Assembly (NCBI GenBank): GCA_025617375.2
Contig: JAMYGW020000006.1
Coordinates: 5,001-69,000 of the forward strand
DNA: 64,000 nt
Direction: 5' to 3'
Source of the DNA: Acarospora socialis
Lineage: Eukaryota; Ascomycota; Lecanoromycetes; Acarosporales; Acarosporaceae
The position numbers and the translations under genes are program-made. Under the pieces are notes generated by a model, which was given only the letters and a program-made list of their open reading frames with translations, was not told the DNA's origin and made no database searches. This document shows, piece by piece, positions 59,144-64,000 of the stretch; the stretch's first letter is position 1, and each line of letters begins with the position of its first letter.

Positions 59144-60393
59144 TCAAAAGTAAGTCGCAAACTTCGACATCCCACTCAGCACGCCGACAAATTCCCTCGC
59201 AATAATACGATCTGTCTGCTCACTCGGATGTAATTGGTCATACCACAAGAAACTATCCGGCGACGGGTTGTCTATGCACATAGTTCCGTTGATGTTACAC
59301 TGATGCGAGAAGCTGGTCACGTTCGCTGGTGCGCTGCCATTAAGGTAGGTAGTTGGATGCGTGTAGATGTCGAGGATCTTCATCTCAATCAGTTTATTGA
59401 CAGCAATATGGGAGGGTGAGAGAGCGCAGCAGATCAGACGAGACGTACCAAACTGTATACGTCAAAGATGGCAAGATTCGCGCCGGGATACCGATTCGCA
59501 ACCAAAGCCTCGTACGGTGCCTGATACTTCCACACGTTGTTGACCGTCGTCGAGTATTCCTTCATCTGCTCCGCGATCGCCGTGTGATTAGCCGGTTTGT
59601 CTTTCCAGTACCGATTAACACCTACACCCATATCGGTGTCGTTAGCGTACAGCGGCGCCAGGTAAAGAGGCGCGATGTTGAGGAGCACGAAATAGCGCCC
59701 TCCACTGGCGTAGAGCCGGTCCAGTGCCACGAAAACGCAGTCCGTGAAATCCGTCAGAGTCTTCCCGGCTATTTGGCTGTCTGTCAAGAACGCGTTGACG
59801 CCTAGGTCATTCGTGCCGATCCAAATGGCGTAGACGGCATTGCTAGCTGTCAGAGCAGGCGTGAAGTAGGCTTTACCAGTAGCGTTGCTCGTGGACTGGG
59901 AGTCGTTCAGGTACGCGGGAATTTCGTACTCGAGGACGGAGGGGAAGTTGGCGTTGATGGAGGGAAAGAACCGCGGGCTAATGTTGTTCGAGCAGACGGC
60001 GCCGCTAACGGCGTAGTCATAGAGGGTCAATTGCGGCTGGAACTGGGAGTCGACGGTAGTGCCGGTATGTTGGACGACGTAGCGGGGCCAGGTGCGACCT
60101 CCGCTGGGTGTATGGAAGCTCTACAGACTGTTAGATGTATGACATGAGGGAGTAACGGTGGAGAGTAGAAATGATTGCTGTACCTCGGGGAGAAGAGTGC
60201 CTGGTGGTGGAGCAGCGCCATTGTGAGTAGAAAAATATGTTAATCGGTTCTCATCCGTGTAGCTGTCGCCGAAGGTGATCAAGCTGGAGAACCTCTCGAT
60301 GAACCATGGATCTGTAGCATTGACTCTCTTGTTTAGTGGTCCGGAGCTGGCAGCGCTGATGAGCGGAAGCACTGCAAGGAGGGAGAAGCGCAT
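59144..60393 (-). CDS. Secreted SGNH/GDSL esterase (CE16-like)
   Basis: Predicted extracellular esterase, possibly acetylesterase on plant polysaccharide fragments; 373 aa. Exons in transcript order: 60184-60393, 59449-60120 and 59144-59383, with introns of 63 and 65 nt. A signal peptide opens the protein (MRFSLLAVLPLISAASSGPL) with a Lys-Arg site shortly after. LITFGDSYTDE is block I with the nucleophilic Ser. VSGAVCSN is the block II region and WIGTNDLG block III. WYDQLHPSEQTDRIIA is block V with the catalytic Asp and His. Many NxT/S sequons are present. The ATG at 60391-60393 is chosen because it starts the signal peptide; an in-frame upstream extension lacks family features. A TATA box lies 85 bp upstream. 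Confidence 0.9.
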
Positions 60394-60477
60394 GATGGCA
60401 AGCTTGACGGCGGCGAGAGAAGGAAGAAACGACGACAGCACTTTTTGATAGCCACCATATCGGGAGATCGGTACTTC

Positions 60478-60484
60478 ATTTATA
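60478..60484 (-). promoter_or_regulatory. TATA box of the esterase gene
   Basis: TATAAAT on the minus strand, 85 bp before the start codon at 60393. Confidence 0.55.
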
Positions 60485-61058
60485 AGGAGAACGGCGTGCT
60501 GACTGTGACTCGGAGTGCGGAGTCGAACCCTTCCAATGGTCTCCGGGAGTCGGGTAATCAACCCCTCTCGATAGGCACGTCGGAACTCCTTAGGCGTTCT
60601 ACATCGAGGCAACCATGCAAAGTCAAGGGCATGTTAAGGTAGGTATCCGGGCCACACTTATGGAAGAATGGTAGACGAAAGTTTGAAGCCGTTGGAATCG
60701 GTGCCTGACCGTTGATGATACTAGGGTAAACGACGAGGAGATCGTTAACCGGATAATAGGGCATACCTTCTCGTGGGGGCGGGGCAAGAAGTGCCGAGCT
60801 TTGAGTAACCGCTCCCTCGTATAGCTAGGTACGCAGTACAAATGAGCAATCGGTTGGAGATTGACCGTACAGTAACTTGTACGATCTGCTATTGATGTAA
60901 GGTTGGAGGTTGATGAAACTGCTAAGGTACTGGTAGCTGAAGACTCACCAGCAAATAGCTCAACACACGGTTCTATTAGTCATATACAGCTATGGATATC
61001 TCTAGCAATCTTTGAAAGTAACATGCCGCACCCAGGCAAACCCACGTGCCAATAATGC

Positions 61059-61106
61059 TATACCCAGTCCTATACCCAGTCCTATACCCAGTCCTATAAC
61101 CAGTCC
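61059..61106. repeat. Minisatellite, four copies of a 12-bp unit
   Basis: TATACCCAGTCC occurs three times exactly, then once as TATAACCAGTCC. It lies 33 bp beyond the stop codon of the endopolyphosphatase gene, probably in its 3' UTR. Confidence 0.95.
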
Positions 61107-61138
61107 CATCCGCTGCTCCGTTGCGCGTGAAAAATCCA

Positions 61139-63693
61139 CTAATCTATCAAAGGCAGCACCCTCCGTCTTCGATTATAATACCGGTCCACAAGACCCATCA
61201 CTGACTGTGTCATCTCCTCATGTTCGCCGTTGACGAACCCATCCTTTTTAGAAAACTCATTGTACACATCGTCCTCGGGCAACGCACCCACGAACGCTCT
61301 CCCCAAGAACGTGATCCAGACCTCGTTGATGATCTTGGGCATTTTATGCTTTCTGTGCTTCTTCTTTGCTTCCTTGAGTCCCTGACTCTCTGGGTCACGC
61401 ACGCTTTGGAAGAGACGCACTTCTTGCACTCGATTGCTGGTCTGTTGGTTTATCTTCCTTTCGCCTTGATGCTCGGCGGGCGTGAGGTACTCTTTCGTGG
61501 GCTTTTCTCCTTTGATCTTCGCTGCCACATTCAACAAGGGGTCTTCCTTTGCTTTCTTATTATCTGGGTCAGAGCGACTTTTGAGGAGAAGCACTTCTCC
61601 CACTGGATCACTGGTCTGTTCGTCTATCTTCTTTTCGTCTTGTGGCTCGACGGCTTTCGGGTCCTTTCCCGTAAAGCGAAGGTCCTTTTTCGTGGACTTG
61701 TCTTCTTCGATTCTTGCTGCCACGTCCAGCAAGAGATCTTTTAGGTCCTCGAAGTCCGTAGCATCCCCTTTCCGCTTGTGTTCGCCAATCCTAGTGGCCA
61801 AGTCCAATAAACTTCTCATAGTGAGGTCTTTTAGCTTGTATATGCTATCGTCTCTGGTATCATACTCGACCTCGAATTCAATCTGCTTGAAGTGCTCTTT
61901 TGGCTCCGCAGCTTTGAAATCCTTCGCGCCAGATTCACCCTCGGGTGGTGACTCGACGTTCAGAGAGGGGTTGTCTGATTCAGTCGAGATGCTAGTTTCG
62001 GAGTTGTAGAGATGAGTGAGATTGAGGTAGTACTGAGTATAGCCAAGCCATGTAAGAGGCTGCGGTGAGTAGGCAGGCCCGGGTGGTGAGGTCTTCGATG
62101 GAGGGTTGGGCACTTCGAACTCTGGCTTCTTAGGTCGCCTGTGTTTCTTTTCCTTCTTGTTGAGTCCCGGCTGAGGCTTCGGCTCTGGACCTTGCAGACT
62201 TCCCATAATGCTGGTGGCAACGGTGTCTGGGTCCTCGCCTTGGTTAAGATCAACGAGCTCAGTTATCTCGGGTTTGATATCCCCGGGCGGTGCTAATCCA
62301 ACGGCTGAATCGAGCTCCAGTCCGGTTATGTTGTAATGTATAAGCCGGATTGTCGGGAAATATTTAGGAATTACGCTTGGTGACACAAAGCTCGCGCTGT
62401 ACCGTTCCGCCCACTCGCCGCCGATTTTGTGTAGATAATCCCTGTTTTTCCCTCGATGCTTTCTATTCCGAATTCCAGCGGCTGACATGTCTTCAGAAGG
62501 ATCGGGTTCATTCTGACTCAGGAGTTCCTCATCATCTGTCCATATCGATTTCCCTGAGGGCGGCTTAGGCAGATCTGACCATCCTGATCTCAATCTCCTC
62601 AAGTAGTCGGCCGAAGACTGCACGTTGAAGTCGTGATCGCTAGCTGCTCGTAAGCTTGCCTCACTGGCCGATCTGTCCATTTTCGCTAGGTTAACATCTT
62701 TCGAGTCCTGCAGTACGAAGTGATCTAGGTTCATGTGCCCATACATCGATCCGACCACGATATCCCGGTATTGTCGCATCCAGAGCGCGTACTTTTGCCA
62801 GCAGGTTTCGTCCCAGCTACGCTTGCTGTCTGTTCTCGCAGGCGGCACGTGACCCGTGATGATAGCTTTCATCCCTCTATCTCGTAGAAACTGTAGCTGA
62901 ATACGCAACCACTCCATCTGCTCATAGCCTGGTTCGGACCTGTCGGCACAGCCATCAACCGCTGAGTTCGAGTCGAAGAAGTAAAGTGTGTTTAGGCTGA
63001 AAACAGCGAGATGATGTGGGATGACTTCCACGTAGAACCAGCCGCCTCTTTCAAAACCATGCCGTTGCTCTTCCGGTATGAATCGGTTCCAGATGCTCGC
63101 GTATCGCTTCGTCCATCGATTTGGGCCCTTGAACAAAATGTTATGCGGTAGGATATCGTTATTGCCGAATGTCGGGACGATGGGTATGATGAAGTCGTTG
63201 GTGGGATCCGTGTCATTGATATGGTCCTCCTTCCCGAAGACCTCCACGAACTTCGTCACCAACAGCTCATTCAGGCCCGTGACCTGCTCCACCGTCCGAG
63301 GGATCTCCTCGTCGTTGTCGTGTCGTGCCGAGTCCCCGGTCCAGACGACGAAGTCAACGGAGTCCTTCAAGTGGGCGTCAATCCACTTGAAGGTCTCGTT
63401 GACCAGCGACACCGGAGTGTCGCAGTCGGTGCCTGCGGCACCAAGCCAACCCGCGTCGCCAGTGCCCCGGTGGCACGCCGCCTCGCCCTTGGTAGACGAG
63501 TTGACCCTATAAAAAGGGTCGGGGTGGAAGTCTATGTGAAAGTCAGCCTTGGTTCTAAATGCAATTGAACTCATTGTATACCCGTCAAATGCAAGAATCT
63601 TCCTTGCAATTGGCGTTTGGGAGTGGGGGAGGAGCCGGCAGCAGCAGACAGAAGTGCTGCGAGTGCGAGCAGCAAGTACACGAGGTGCATCAT
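61139..63693 (-). CDS. PPN1: Endopolyphosphatase (Ppn1-like metallophosphoesterase)
   Basis: Vacuolar enzyme that cuts long polyphosphate chains. Exon 1 (63582-63693) opens MMHLVYLLLALAALLSAAAG, a signal anchor, and continues RQLQGRFLHLT. A 50-nt intron (63532-63581) joins it to DFHPDPFYRV in exon 2 (61139-63531). The product is 834 aa. The same frame as exon 2 stays open upstream, but that reading lacks the signal anchor and is rejected. Metallophosphatase motifs are DFHPDP, VVWTGDSARHDND, PTFGNNDILPHN, AIITGHVPPAR and SMYGHMNLDHF. PLTWLGYTQYYLNL is the usual end of the conserved part. Beyond it lies a Lys- and Glu-rich region of more than 200 residues with an internal duplication, before the basic end VDRYYNRRRR. 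That insert is unusual for the family. Confidence 0.92.
61380..61830 (-). repeat. Internal duplication in the endopolyphosphatase C-terminal region
   Basis: One unit (about 61566-61752) encodes DLLLDVAARIEEDKSTKK and later EKKIDEQTSDPVGEVLLLKS. The next (about 61380-61560) encodes DPLLNVAAKIKGEKPTKE and later ERKINQQTSNRVQEVRLFQS. A third, shorter start (LLDLATRIGEHKRKG) lies before them at about 61800. The units are about 62 residues and strongly charged. Confidence 0.85.
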
Positions 63694-64000
63694 TCTGGGG
63701 AAGGACTCCAAAGAATGATGGGGCGAGGTGTAGCATGATGGGATTGTTTTGTTTTGATGTGCAAATATATACCTCTGGAGCTAGCATGGTGGTTCCTTCT
63801 CTCTAGAAAACTGTCATACGAGGAAGAGCCCCTCAGGCTTTGATTACTAAGCGGCCGCAAGGAAGCTACCCATGGTTCTGAAAGGCTCCAACACTATTAG
63901 AAGCCCTTCGTATTCAGTTTCGTGTTCTATGTCCTGAACTTCACCCTTGGCAGAACGGAGTATTCCAGGAGGCAATGCTTCCACTCTTGACCATTAGGGG
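63694..64000. promoter_or_regulatory. Endopolyphosphatase promoter and right edge
   Basis: A minus-strand TATA-like word (TATATATTT, complement at 63763-63771) lies about 70 bp before the start codon. No further gene is recognisable up to the window edge. Confidence 0.4.

Larger units (their letters stand above)
60394..61138. promoter_or_regulatory. Esterase promoter and 3' flank of the endopolyphosphatase gene
   Basis: Both neighbours are on the minus strand. The low-coordinate end holds the TATA box of the esterase. The high-coordinate end holds a 12-bp minisatellite. A tRNA-like word near 60510 was examined and rejected. Confidence 0.45.

Noticed and set aside
60500-60590. GAGTCGAACCC word resembling a minus-strand tRNA T-loop
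   Set aside because: No acceptor stem, anticodon arm or properly paired T stem can be formed around it.
63532-63787. Longer in-frame N-terminal extension of the endopolyphosphatase
   Set aside because: The two-exon model gives a signal anchor and joins HLT to DFHPDP as in the family; the read-through version has neither.

Overview
The window is genomic DNA of a filamentous ascomycete (Pezizomycotina). Genes lie on both strands with no operons. Introns are 45-182 nt, mostly 50-70 nt, with GT(A/G)NGT donors and CTAAC-like branch sites. The gene content is typical of moulds: Zn2Cys6 regulator, RTA1 family, DUF3405, a NACHT-ankyrin NLR and a GPI-anchored Cu-SOD-like protein. The class (Dothideomycetes or a neighbour) is a guess. 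All gene models come from reading splice signals and frames by eye, without searches.

Left part (0.5-9.1 kb): a possible metabolic or detoxification group. It holds a short-chain dehydrogenase, a secreted FAD-linked oxidase with one in-frame stop, a C-terminally truncated Zn2Cys6 regulator, a broken RTA1-type membrane gene and an intact acyl-CoA dehydrogenase. Three of five members are damaged, so the group looks decayed. A small cysteine-containing secreted protein follows at 10.4 kb.

Housekeeping stretch (12.1-25.3 kb): ribosomal protein uL1, a CorA-like transporter, ARF1, a single-exon RtcB-type RNA ligase (unexpected in a fungus), a GPI-anchored Cu-SOD-like protein and a DUF3405 type II membrane protein.

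Middle (25.3-43.6 kb): an AT-rich nested inverted repeat, an NLR (Helo-like N-terminal domain, NACHT, about 16 ankyrin repeats) flanked by a 39-42 bp direct repeat, a luciferase-like-domain (DUF5519-type) protein, a CLC chloride channel, ethanolamine kinase, and a four-exon TET/JBP-like 2-oxoglutarate/Fe(II) dioxygenase.

Gene-poor block (43.6-57.9 kb): no intact gene was found. Degenerate coding fragments, mostly on the minus strand, run from about 46.2 to 56.8 kb. I could not assign them to a family. They could be the relic of a very large gene or of a mobile element.

Right end (57.9-63.7 kb): a class II aldolase-family protein, a secreted SGNH/GDSL (CE16-like) esterase and an endopolyphosphatase with an unusual repeated C-terminal insert. 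No rRNA, tRNA or CRISPR array was found.
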